From the NCBI GenBank assembly GCA_913054415.1, contig CAJXII010000083.1, positions 1 to 7,055 on the forward strand: a stretch of DNA of 7,055 nt, given 5' to 3'. Under the pieces are notes generated by a model. That model made no database searches. It was not told the DNA's origin and saw nothing but the letters and a program-made list of their open reading frames with translations. Of this stretch, positions 1 to 6,645 are shown in pieces. The DNA comes from an uncultured Arcobacter sp. (GTDB lineage: Bacteria > Campylobacterota > Campylobacteria > Campylobacterales > Arcobacteraceae). The first letter of the stretch is position 1, and every line of letters starts with the position of its first letter. The position numbers and the translations under genes are program-made.

Positions 1-63
1 AAGAGGTGGAATAAAAAGAAATCTGATATTGGTCTTGACAAAGGGGGACATTATAAAATTTGA
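1..63 (+). CDS. Possible C-terminal tail of an unidentified upstream gene (cut by window edge)
   Basis: Frame 1 is open from the first base to a TGA at 61-63 and would give 20 residues ending in DKGGHYKI. Its stop lies just ahead of the AAAGGA ribosome binding site of the DUF2442 gene, with 11 bases between the stop and that gene's ATG, which is typical operon spacing. I do not recognise the sequence. DUF2442 genes often follow a DUF4160 gene, but this tail does not look like a DUF4160 C-terminus that I can recall. Frame 2 is also open, to a TAA at 89-91, so the choice of frame is uncertain. The stretch could equally be non-coding leader. Confidence 0.22.
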   Translation, partial: KRWNKKKSDIGLDKGGHYKI

Positions 64-68
64 AAGGA
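63..68 (+). promoter_or_regulatory. Ribosome binding site that decides the DUF2442 start
   Basis: AAAGGA lies six bases before the ATG at 75. The same hexamer with the same six-base spacing precedes the diguanylate cyclase gene at 5284. It lies downstream of the possible TTG start at 60, so it supports the ATG at 75 and an 80-residue protein rather than an 85-residue one. Confidence 0.6.
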
Positions 69-74
69 TTTGGG

Positions 75-317
75 ATGAATGGTTTAATTAAAGGTAAAGA
101 AGTTCATTTTGATGAAGAATATCTTCATGTAAAACTTGAAGATGACAGGATTATTTCAACACCGTTAAATTGGTATAAACCATTAAAAAATGCCTCAATA
201 TCTCAGTTAAAAAATTATAAGTTTATTTGTTTAAACACAGGTATTGAGTGGGAATCAATAGACTATCATTTAAATATAGAAAATATGTTAGACAGTTCAC
301 TTGACAAAGTAGCTTAA
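75..317 (+). CDS. DUF2442 domain-containing small protein
   Basis: This 80-residue soluble protein has the look of the DUF2442 family. It opens with a short beta-strand segment (VHFDEEYLHVKLEDDR), followed by the family's typical I-STPLxWYxxL stretch around residues 27-37 and a late GIEWESIDYHLNIENML segment, in which the G-x-x-W and D-x-x-L/I residues are usually conserved. There is no signal peptide or membrane segment. The biochemical function is unknown. Family members often sit beside DUF4160 genes and have been suspected of being part of toxin-antitoxin-like pairs; that is family context, not something shown here. This copy is a lone domain without the helix-turn-helix fused to some homologues. 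The start at ATG 75 is chosen over an in-frame TTG at 60 because a good AAAGGA site lies between them. The gene converges on polA. Confidence 0.72.
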   Translation: MNGLIKGKEVHFDEEYLHVKLEDDRIISTPLNWYKPLKNASISQLKNYKFICLNTGIEWESIDYHLNIENMLDSSLDKVA

Positions 318-344
318 TATTATAACAAATTATAAGAGAAATCT

Positions 345-372
345 GAAGTAATAAAATGATTTTAATTACTTC
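345..372. terminator. AT-rich inverted repeat between convergent genes, possible two-way terminator
   Basis: The arms GAAGTAAT (345-352) and ATTACTTC (365-372) are perfect 8-bp complements. Skipping one A at 364, the stem can continue through AAAA (353-356) and TTTT (360-363), leaving a TGA loop. The right arm contains the polA stop codon (366-368 on the - strand). The element lies in the 48-bp gap between the convergent DUF2442 and polA genes, where a shared terminator is expected. It is poor in GC and has no clean T-run after either arm, so any terminator activity would be weak. Confidence 0.4.
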
Positions 373-3077
373 AAATCACCCCAATTATCTCCAATAGCTA
401 CAGATACATCAAGTGGAACTTCAAGTAAAAATATAGTTGTCATAATATTTTTTAAATCTGATACAATAGTATCAACTTTGTCATTTCGTATCTCAAAAAT
501 AAGTTCATCATGTATTTGTAGTAACATTTTTATATCATCATTATTTTTGTATTTATCATATATTTTATTTTGAGATAATTTAATCAAATCTGATGCACTA
601 CCTTGAAATACAGTATTTACTGCTTCTCTTAAATAACCAGCTTTTAACATAGGTGTAGCGGTTGAAAAATCAAAAAATCTTTTTCTATTAAGTAAAGTTT
701 TAACATACCCATTTTCTAAAGCAAAATCCTCTATCGATTTAAGATACTCTTTAACTGTTGCAAATTTATCAAAATAACTTTGGATATATTGTTTTGCCTC
801 TTTTGGGGTGATATCTAATGTTTGAGCTAATTTTTTTGCTCCCATACCATATATAAGTCCAAAATTGATAGTTTTAGCAATATGTCTTTTCTCTTTTGCT
901 TTCTCTTGTGAAAATATTGCTACTGCTGTTTGGTAGTGTATATCTCCACCTTTTCTAAAAGCTTCTAGCAATGCAGGATCACAACTAAAATGTGCCAAAA
1001 GTCTTAACTCTATTTGTGAATAATCTATACCTACAAGTTTATATCCATCTCTAGCTATAAAAGCACCTCTTATTTGTCTGCCCTCGTTTGTTCTTACAGG
1101 TATATTTTGAAGATTTGGATTTTTGCTACTCAATCTTCCTGTAGATGTTCCTGTTTGAATAAATGATGTATAAATTTTATGATCCAAATCATTATTGGCC
1201 AACTCTATCAAAGGCTCAATATAAGTTGATTGTAATTTAAAAGCCTCTCTATATTCTAGCAGTTTTTCTACAACTTTATGCTCATCTTTTAGTTTTAACA
1301 ATACTGATTCGTTTGTGCTATATCCTGTTTTGGTTTTTTTACCATGTGGTAGCTGTAAAGTTCCAAATAAAACATCACCTAGTTGTTTAGGGGAATTTAT
1401 ATTAAAAACAGTTCCACTTAAATCATATATCTCTTTAGTAAGCTTATCTAGTGTAAGTTTGTTTTTCTCTTTTAATAATTCTAGTTTGTTTATATCTACT
1501 TTTATCCCATTTGATTGCATATATCCTAAAACATATACAAAAGGAAACTCAACATTAAAAGCTTCATTAAGTATCTCTTTGTAGCTATCTTGTTTAAAAA
1601 TCTCTATAAATTTGTCAAATAGTTTTTTTGTAATCCAAGCATCTTCACTAGCATATTTACAAGCATCTTGAAGATTGACATTTGAGAAATTCTCCCCTTT
1701 TTTGACCATATCTTTAAATGGTATCATTGTGTAGTTAAAATATTGCAATGCTAATTTATCTAAACCAACAGGTTTATGGCTATGTAGTAACCAAGCCATT
1801 ATCATAGTATCGGCATAGAGTTTTAGCTCTATTTGAAAGTTTTGTTTTACTATCTCATAATCATATTTAAAATTTTGACAAACTATTTTATATTTATTTA
1901 GATACTCTATAGCTTTTTTAGCATCCTCAAAACTTACTTGATCCCCTACTCCCAAATAAAAATGCCCTATTGGAACATAATATGCTTTATTGTTTTCAAA
2001 ACAAAAAGAGAACCCTACTATTTGGGCATTTTTTGTATCCAATCCAGTTGTTTCTGTATCAAAAGCTACAATAGAGTTTTTAGCTATTTGTGCAATAGTA
2101 TCAAAAAGAGCTTTGCGATTATCCAGTAAAATAGGCTCAAAAGTGATTTTTTTATTTTCATTTGTTTGTGTTAATTTATTAATATCTACAGATTTTGGCA
2201 CTATAGTTTTATAGCTTGTCCCCTCTTTTAAAACTTTTTGCACGATTTTATTTAGATCATAAGTTTCCAAAAGTGTAGCTATTTTTAATATAGGATTTTC
2301 AAAAGGCAATTTTAATTTTTCAAGATCTTCTAAAATATGAGCATCTTTATGTAAAGTAACAAGTTGCTTACTTATAAATGCCATCTCTTTACCCTCTAAA
2401 AGTAACTTTTGCCATCTTGGTTTTTCTATTTTATCTATATTTTCATATATATTTTCAAGTGTATTAAACTGAGAAATTAAAGCTTGTGCAGTTTTTGCAC
2501 CTACACCTTTTACACCTGGAACATTATCCGCACTATCGCCTAGTAAAGATTGATAATCTATAAATTGCTCAGGATAAACTCCATATTTATCATAACATTC
2601 ATCTCTTGTAATAGTTTTTTTCTTTAGCGGATCGAACATTTTTATATTCTCATCTATGAGTTGATAAAGATCTTTATCGTGACTAACTATTCTTACTTCT
2701 AAATTTTGCTCAGTAGCAAGTGTGGCAAGTGATGCTATCATATCATCAGCCTCATAACCAGATTTGATTGCTTTAGCAAATCCCATTTTTTCTATAAACT
2801 CAATCGCAACAGGAAGTTGTGCCAAAAGATCTTCAGGAACATCTGGACGATGAGCCTTATATTGTGGATATATTTTATTTCTAAAAGTATCCCCTTTGCT
2901 ATCTAAAGCAAAGACTAAATAATCAGTTTGAAAATCTTTTCCTATATTTGCTATTAGATTTAAAAAACCTGTAAGCATGCCTGTTGGAAAACCTGTTTTT
3001 GATCTCAAAGGTGGTAATGCATAGTAACTTCTAAACAAAAAACCAAATGTATCTATAATTGTAAGTGTTTTTTTCAT
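366..3077 (-). CDS. polA: DNA polymerase I (5' nuclease, proofreading exonuclease and polymerase)
   Basis: Fills gaps, removes Okazaki RNA primers and acts in excision repair. From the ATG at 3077 it is 903 residues (E. coli 928). The N-terminal flap nuclease (about 1-290) keeps its acidic metal ligands: D9, D59, EADD 109-112, HDKD 133-136 and GDSADN 180-185, with the YKAHR arch at 73-77 and a GVKGVGAKTA helix-hairpin-helix. The 3'-5' exonuclease (about 325-500) is complete: DTE 340-342, D406 in NFKYD, and Y475/D479. The polymerase has motif A DYSQIELR (D685, E690), motif B with R731, K735 and F739, and motif C HDE (D857, E858). It should therefore proofread, unlike H. pylori Pol I, which as I recall lacks that activity. 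A GTG at 3092 would add five residues; ATG 3077 fits the family start MKKTLTIID better. Neither start has a clear Shine-Dalgarno site. Divergent from the kinase gene. Confidence 0.97.
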   Translation of the reverse strand: MKKTLTIIDTFGFLFRSYYALPPLRSKTGFPTGMLTGFLNLIANIGKDFQTDYLVFALDSKGDTFRNKIYPQYKAHRPDVPEDLLAQLPVAIEFIEKMGFAKAIKSGYEADDMIASLATLATEQNLEVRIVSHDKDLYQLIDENIKMFDPLKKKTITRDECYDKYGVYPEQFIDYQSLLGDSADNVPGVKGVGAKTAQALISQFNTLENIYENIDKIEKPRWQKLLLEGKEMAFISKQLVTLHKDAHILEDLEKLKLPFENPILKIATLLETYDLNKIVQKVLKEGTSYKTIVPKSVDINKLTQTNENKKITFEPILLDNRKALFDTIAQIAKNSIVAFDTETTGLDTKNAQIVGFSFCFENNKAYYVPIGHFYLGVGDQVSFEDAKKAIEYLNKYKIVCQNFKYDYEIVKQNFQIELKLYADTMIMAWLLHSHKPVGLDKLALQYFNYTMIPFKDMVKKGENFSNVNLQDACKYASEDAWITKKLFDKFIEIFKQDSYKEILNEAFNVEFPFVYVLGYMQSNGIKVDINKLELLKEKNKLTLDKLTKEIYDLSGTVFNINSPKQLGDVLFGTLQLPHGKKTKTGYSTNESVLLKLKDEHKVVEKLLEYREAFKLQSTYIEPLIELANNDLDHKIYTSFIQTGTSTGRLSSKNPNLQNIPVRTNEGRQIRGAFIARDGYKLVGIDYSQIELRLLAHFSCDPALLEAFRKGGDIHYQTAVAIFSQEKAKEKRHIAKTINFGLIYGMGAKKLAQTLDITPKEAKQYIQSYFDKFATVKEYLKSIEDFALENGYVKTLLNRKRFFDFSTATPMLKAGYLREAVNTVFQGSASDLIKLSQNKIYDKYKNNDDIKMLLQIHDELIFEIRNDKVDTIVSDLKNIMTTIFLLEVPLDVSVAIGDNWGDLK

Positions 3078-3088
3078 AAATTTATGAT
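3059..3088 (+). promoter_or_regulatory. Candidate promoter of the kinase-kdsB-cyclase operon
   Basis: TTGTAA (3059-3064) and TATGAT (3083-3088) are separated by 18 bp and resemble sigma-70 -35 and -10 boxes. Transcription would begin near 3095, giving a leader of about 27 bases with the GGAGAG site (3111-3116) properly placed before the ATG at 3122. Most of the promoter, including the -35 box, lies inside the first codons of polA on the opposite strand. The call rests on motif likeness only. Confidence 0.38.
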
Positions 3089-3089
3089 A
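3084..3089 (-). promoter_or_regulatory. Candidate polA -10 box overlapping the kinase -10 box
   Basis: Read on the - strand, this site is TATCAT. It shares five of its six bases with the TATGAT proposed for the opposite direction. A start 6-8 bases downstream would fall at or beside the polA ATG (3077), giving a leaderless or nearly leaderless message, consistent with the lack of a Shine-Dalgarno site before polA. No good -35 box is visible. TAATAT at 3100-3095 on the same strand is an alternative -10. Confidence 0.2.
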
Positions 3090-3121
3090 CACTAATATTA
3101 CTTAAAATATGGAGAGTATTT

Positions 3122-4558
3122 ATGTCAGATCAAATTGACTTACAACAAGACACAAATGACTTACAAGAGATTGTCAATAACTCTTGGAACGGTATAGGTA
3201 TTATTAATGCTGATACAAAATTTATATACTTAAATAATGCTTTTAGTCCATTGCTAGGCCATACCAATGATGAACTTTTAAAGCTAAAATTTATAGATTT
3301 AATCACAGATAATTTTAAAGATGAATTTAGACAGCTTATTATTAAAAACCATAAAAACAGATATATAAACAATATGCAACTATCTTGTATAAGAAAAGAT
3401 GGTGCTTTGGTATTTTTAAATATCACTATAAGTATAATGAAAAATAAAAAATATATAGTTATAGATGCAGGTGATATTACACAAACAGTATCTGAAAATC
3501 AGATATTTGATAAATATCTTATCCAAGCAGTAATAGATGAAAATGGTAATATTATATCAGCAAGTGAAGCTTATACTAGACTTTTAGGATATAGTGAAGA
3601 TGAGTTAAAAGGGAAACCATTCTTAATAGATCAAGATGATATATCAAAAGATAAACTATGGCAAAAAATCATATCTGAAAAAGAGGAATACTCAGGAACT
3701 ATTAAATGTTTTACAAAAAAAGGTAAATATCTATGGTTTGAAACAGTTATAAAACCAAAATTCAACAAATATGGTGATATTTTGGGTTATACAGCAGTTA
3801 TGTTTGATATTACAAATGAGATGACACTAGAAGAGAACAAAAAAGTTTTACAAAGAGAGATCACTGATAAAGATGCAAAATTAAGTATTATGACTGAAAC
3901 TATGCGACTTGTAGCTCATGAGTGGAGGCAACCTTTAAATACTATATCACTAGAAGCTCAAAATCTTATGCTAAAATATGAATTTGAAGATGAAGTGCCA
4001 ACATCAGAATCTATTAAAAATCTTCAACTAATAGTCAATAGAATAGATGAATTATCTAAGATAATTAATAACTTCCAATACACTACAGAGATGCATGAAG
4101 AAAAAATCGAAACCTCTACAGATGAGCTTATCAAACATGCTATAGATTACTCTAAATTGGAAGAGAGTGAAATTACAATCCAAAATGATTACTCTCAACC
4201 AATCAGAACTTTTAAAACTAATCTATCAAAATCTTTAGCAAATATTTTAAATAATGCAAAAGAGGCTATCAAAAGAGCTAATCCAGATCCAAAACTAATA
4301 CTATTTAAAGTATTTAAAGAAAATAACAACTTAATTATAGAGATATTAAATAATGGTGGGAATATTCCAACTAATATATTGGAAAATATTTTTACTCCAT
4401 ATTTTAGCACAAAACCAGAGAAAAATGGTGTTGGACTTAGTTTGTATAATTGTAAAACTATTATAGAACTGCATCTAAAAGGATCACTTGAAGCTATCAA
4501 TGTTGATGATGATAAAGTAAAATTCAAAATAACAATACCTATGGAGCAACTTATATGA
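3122..4558 (+). CDS. Soluble PAS-PAS sensor histidine kinase with an altered ATP-binding G1 box
   Basis: A 478-residue two-component sensor with no membrane segment or signal peptide, so it should sense a cytoplasmic cue. In order: PAS 1 (about 14-120), PAS 2 (about 132-235, with the typical LLGYSEDELKGK and GYTAVMFDIT ends), a short coiled-coil linker (235-262), a HisKA dimerisation helix with phosphoacceptor H266 in VAHEWRQPLN, and a HATPase_c domain (about 350-475). The N-box (N374, N378), F-box (FTPYFSTK, 424-431) and G2 box (GVGL, 436-439) are present. The G1 box, normally DxGxG, reads NNGGN at 410-414: the adenine-contacting Asp and the last Gly are both Asn. Reduced or altered kinase activity is possible but not shown. 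No ligand-binding cysteines or haem/flavin motifs are evident in the PAS domains. GGAGAG lies five bases before the ATG. The end overlaps kdsB by four bases. The likely partner is the REC-GGDEF protein encoded after kdsB (inference). Confidence 0.93.
   Translation: MSDQIDLQQDTNDLQEIVNNSWNGIGIINADTKFIYLNNAFSPLLGHTNDELLKLKFIDLITDNFKDEFRQLIIKNHKNRYINNMQLSCIRKDGALVFLNITISIMKNKKYIVIDAGDITQTVSENQIFDKYLIQAVIDENGNIISASEAYTRLLGYSEDELKGKPFLIDQDDISKDKLWQKIISEKEEYSGTIKCFTKKGKYLWFETVIKPKFNKYGDILGYTAVMFDITNEMTLEENKKVLQREITDKDAKLSIMTETMRLVAHEWRQPLNTISLEAQNLMLKYEFEDEVPTSESIKNLQLIVNRIDELSKIINNFQYTTEMHEEKIETSTDELIKHAIDYSKLEESEITIQNDYSQPIRTFKTNLSKSLANILNNAKEAIKRANPDPKLILFKVFKENNNLIIEILNNGGNIPTNILENIFTPYFSTKPEKNGVGLSLYNCKTIIELHLKGSLEAINVDDDKVKFKITIPMEQLI
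4543..4546 (+). promoter_or_regulatory. kdsB ribosome binding site inside the kinase gene
   Basis: GGAG lies eight bases before the kdsB ATG and within the last codons of the kinase gene. Together with the ATGA overlap (4555-4558), this suggests that kdsB translation is coupled to the end of kinase translation. Confidence 0.5.
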
Positions 4559-5271
4559 TAATAATACCAGCACGACTTAAAAGTAGCAGATTTGAAAACA
4601 AAATCATAACAGATATATTAGGATTGCCTATGGTAATAAGAACTGCTAAGCAAGTGGAAGCATTGGATAAAGTTGTAATAGCAACTGATTCACAAGAGGT
4701 AGCAGAGTTAGCCAAATCTTATGATATTCCATCAGTGCTTACATCTATTTCACATCAAAGCGGAACAGATAGGATAAATGAAGCAGCTAATATATTAAAT
4801 TTGGATGATGATGAGATTATTGTCAATGTTCAAGCAGATGAGCCATTTATAGAACCGCAAGTTGTTCAATCAGTAATAGACAAAGTTAAAACAAATACCA
4901 ATAATTTCAATATGGTAAGTTGCTACAAAACTATAACATCTGAGTTAGCAGATGATCCAAACCATGTAAAAGTTGTCCTAGATGATGAGCAAAATGCTAT
5001 ATATTTTTCAAGAAGTAAAATACCATATCATAGAGATCATTATGAAAAATCATTTTACAATGGACATCTAGGAATTTATGGATTTGATAAAAAGAGTTTA
5101 AATAAATTTTGTTCACTAAAAGAATCACAGTTAGAAACTATAGAAAAACTAGAACAACTAAGAGCATTATCAAATAATCTTCCCGTTGCTATGGTAAAAG
5201 TTGAATCTAAAAGTTTTGGTATAGATACTCAAGCAGATTTAGAAAATGCACTTAAAATATTTAAAGATTAA
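4555..5271 (+). CDS. kdsB: 3-deoxy-manno-octulosonate cytidylyltransferase (CMP-Kdo synthetase)
   Basis: Activates Kdo with CTP to give CMP-Kdo and pyrophosphate, in the cytoplasm, for attachment to lipid A during LPS inner-core synthesis. The 238-residue length is normal for the family. Motifs in order: nucleotide-binding IPARLKSSR (4-12), VIATDSQEV (41-49), HQSGTDR (67-73), NVQADEP (91-97, with D95 the expected Mg ligand), YFSRSKIPY (150-158), GHLGIYG (170-176), EKLEQLR (198-203 region) and IDTQADL (223-229, with D224 the likely second metal ligand). The usual VQGDEP has Ala for Gly here, a mild change. The N-terminus closely resembles what I recall of the H. pylori protein. The ATG overlaps the kinase stop codon (ATGA). 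No other Kdo or LPS gene is in the window, so the gene sits with signalling genes rather than in an LPS cluster. Confidence 0.95.
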   Translation: MIIIPARLKSSRFENKIITDILGLPMVIRTAKQVEALDKVVIATDSQEVAELAKSYDIPSVLTSISHQSGTDRINEAANILNLDDDEIIVNVQADEPFIEPQVVQSVIDKVKTNTNNFNMVSCYKTITSELADDPNHVKVVLDDEQNAIYFSRSKIPYHRDHYEKSFYNGHLGIYGFDKKSLNKFCSLKESQLETIEKLEQLRALSNNLPVAMVKVESKSFGIDTQADLENALKIFKD

Positions 5272-5283
5272 AAAGGATAGATT

Positions 5284-6618
5284 ATGTCATCAGATTACAA
5301 TAAAAACATACTACAACAACTAAATGTCCTTTATGTGGAGGATGAAGAAGATTTATTAGAGATTACGGTGGATTCTTTAAGATTTCTTGTAAAAAATATT
5401 GAAGGTGCAAACAATGGTCAGCAAGGATTAGATATCTTTAAAAAATATTATAAAGATGAAAATTTACCAAATTTTGATATAGTTATTACAGATATAAATA
5501 TGCCTATTATGGATGGTCTTGAGATGTTGTATGCAATAAAAGAGATTGATAAAAATATCTCTATGGTGGTAACTACTGCTCATACTGATGCTAATTTTTT
5601 AAAACAATCTATTGAATTAGGTGTGAGTGGATATGTGATGAAACCTATTGATATGTTTAAATTTTATGATACTATTGTAACTGCAGTTGAATCAAATGTG
5701 TTAAAAAGAAAACTTGAAGATAAAATAGATGATCAATATTTTAAGATCAGAACTATATTGGACTCACAAGATAATTTTATCATAGTAAGTGATGGAGAAA
5801 AAATCACAGATTGCAATAAATCATTTTTGGATTTTTTAAATATAAAATCATGCGAAGAGTTACAACAAACTATTAGCTGTGTTGATGAGTTATTTTTAAA
5901 AGATGAGGATGATGATTATCTAAATATAGTAAAAACAAATACAAATTGGTTAAATAGACTTGGTAACTCAGATAAACAAGAAATCGTAAAAATACATAAT
6001 AGAAATTTTGATATTTCTGAAATATTTCAAATTTCAGTAAATAAAATATCATCTCACAACAACGATATGGAGTATGTAATCACATTAAACAATGTTACAG
6101 AATTACACTCAAAATCAAAACAATTAGAGTTTAAAGCAACGCATGATTTTTTAACTCAAATAAACAATAGACAATATTTTAACAATATTCTAAAAGAGGA
6201 GATTCTTAGAGTAAACAGATACAACAACAATCTATCTCTTATAATGTTTGATATTGATCACTTTAAAGTTATCAATGATACATTTGGTCATGAAACAGGA
6301 GATACTGTTTTGATAGAATTAACTCGCTTAGTAAGAGTATATTTACGAAATAGTGATCTTTTTGCTAGATATGGTGGTGAAGAGTTTATGATACTGCTTC
6401 GTGAAAGCACTAAAGAGAATGCTTTTAAAGTTGCTAATAAATTAAGAGAGAAAATTGAAGAGTATCAAATCTTAAAAGATAAAAATCATAAAGTAACTTG
6501 TAGTTTTGGTGTAACTGAATTTATCAAAACTGAAACAGATAAGAGCTTTATCAAAAGAGTAGATGAAGCTCTATATGAAGCAAAAGAGAGCGGAAGAAAT
6601 AAGGTTGTTTTAAAATAA
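5284..6618 (+). CDS. Response regulator with REC, PAS-like and GGDEF domains (diguanylate cyclase)
   Basis: A 444-residue cytoplasmic protein predicted to make c-di-GMP from two GTP under phosphorylation control. The receiver domain (about 12-135) has the acidic pair E19/D20, phosphoacceptor D70 in VITDINMP, T98 and K120 in YVMKPID, so it looks fully functional. A helical linker (about 135-155) leads to a weakly conserved PAS-like region (about 155-275), which opens ILDSQDNFIIVSDGEKITDCNKSF. The GGDEF domain (about 282-444) has DFLTQINNR, metal ligand D323 in FDIDHFK, N331 and D340, and the active signature GGEEF (364-368). RNSD (355-358), five residues before GGEEF, is a proper RxxD inhibitory site, so product feedback is expected. 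No EAL domain is present. AAAGGA (5272-5277) lies six bases before the ATG and the gap to kdsB is 12 bp, so the gene is in the same operon. The kinase two genes upstream is the likely phosphodonor (inference). Confidence 0.94.
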   Translation: MSSDYNKNILQQLNVLYVEDEEDLLEITVDSLRFLVKNIEGANNGQQGLDIFKKYYKDENLPNFDIVITDINMPIMDGLEMLYAIKEIDKNISMVVTTAHTDANFLKQSIELGVSGYVMKPIDMFKFYDTIVTAVESNVLKRKLEDKIDDQYFKIRTILDSQDNFIIVSDGEKITDCNKSFLDFLNIKSCEELQQTISCVDELFLKDEDDDYLNIVKTNTNWLNRLGNSDKQEIVKIHNRNFDISEIFQISVNKISSHNNDMEYVITLNNVTELHSKSKQLEFKATHDFLTQINNRQYFNNILKEEILRVNRYNNNLSLIMFDIDHFKVINDTFGHETGDTVLIELTRLVRVYLRNSDLFARYGGEEFMILLRESTKENAFKVANKLREKIEEYQILKDKNHKVTCSFGVTEFIKTETDKSFIKRVDEALYEAKESGRNKVVLK

Positions 6619-6645
6619 TCTAAAGTATAGATAAGATTAGTTTTT
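6616..6645 (+). terminator. Weak hairpin and T-run at the end of the cyclase gene
   Basis: TAATCT (6616-6621, starting with the cyclase stop codon) can pair with AGATTA (6634-6639), followed by G and TTTTT (6641-6645). A competing small hairpin, ATCTA (6618-6622) with TAGAT (6628-6632), lies inside. Each stem has a single G-C pair, so this is at best a weak terminator. It overlaps the 3' end of the convergent thioesterase gene, because the one-base gap leaves nowhere else for it. Confidence 0.22.

Noticed and set aside
35..57. Perfect -35 box TTGACA (35-40) followed by TATAAA (52-57), a possible promoter for the DUF2442 gene.
   Set aside because: The spacer is only 11 bases, far from the usual 16-18, and no suitable -10 box is found at the right distance.
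17..346. Two exact 10-base repeats flanking the DUF2442 gene: AGAAATCTGA (17-26 and 337-346) and CTTGACAAAG (34-43 and 300-309), as if marking an inserted cassette.
   Set aside because: The two repeats occur in opposite order on the two sides, so they are not a flanking duplication, and about twenty or more chance 10-base repeats are expected in an AT-rich window of this length.
1315..1584. Open frame of 89 codons on the + strand inside polA.
   Set aside because: It is antisense to well-conserved polA sequence, and its hydrophobic, Ser/Leu-rich product is typical of a shadow frame; no ribosome binding site was seen.
1938..2214. Two overlapping + strand open frames of 63 and 74 codons inside polA.
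   Set aside because: Both are antisense to the proofreading exonuclease domain and have no family-like features.
3078..3092. Longer polA start at GTG 3092, adding five residues.
   Set aside because: The extra residues MYHKF are not typical of the family, the start codon is rarer, and no ribosome binding site favours it over ATG 3077.
3130..3426. 98-codon - strand open frame opposite the kinase N-terminus.
   Set aside because: It is a shadow of the first PAS domain, with low-complexity Ser/Phe/Ile content from AT-rich coding sequence on the other strand.
4195..4527. 110-codon - strand open frame opposite the kinase ATPase domain.
   Set aside because: The sense strand carries clear N-box, F-box and G2 motifs, and the antisense product resembles no family.
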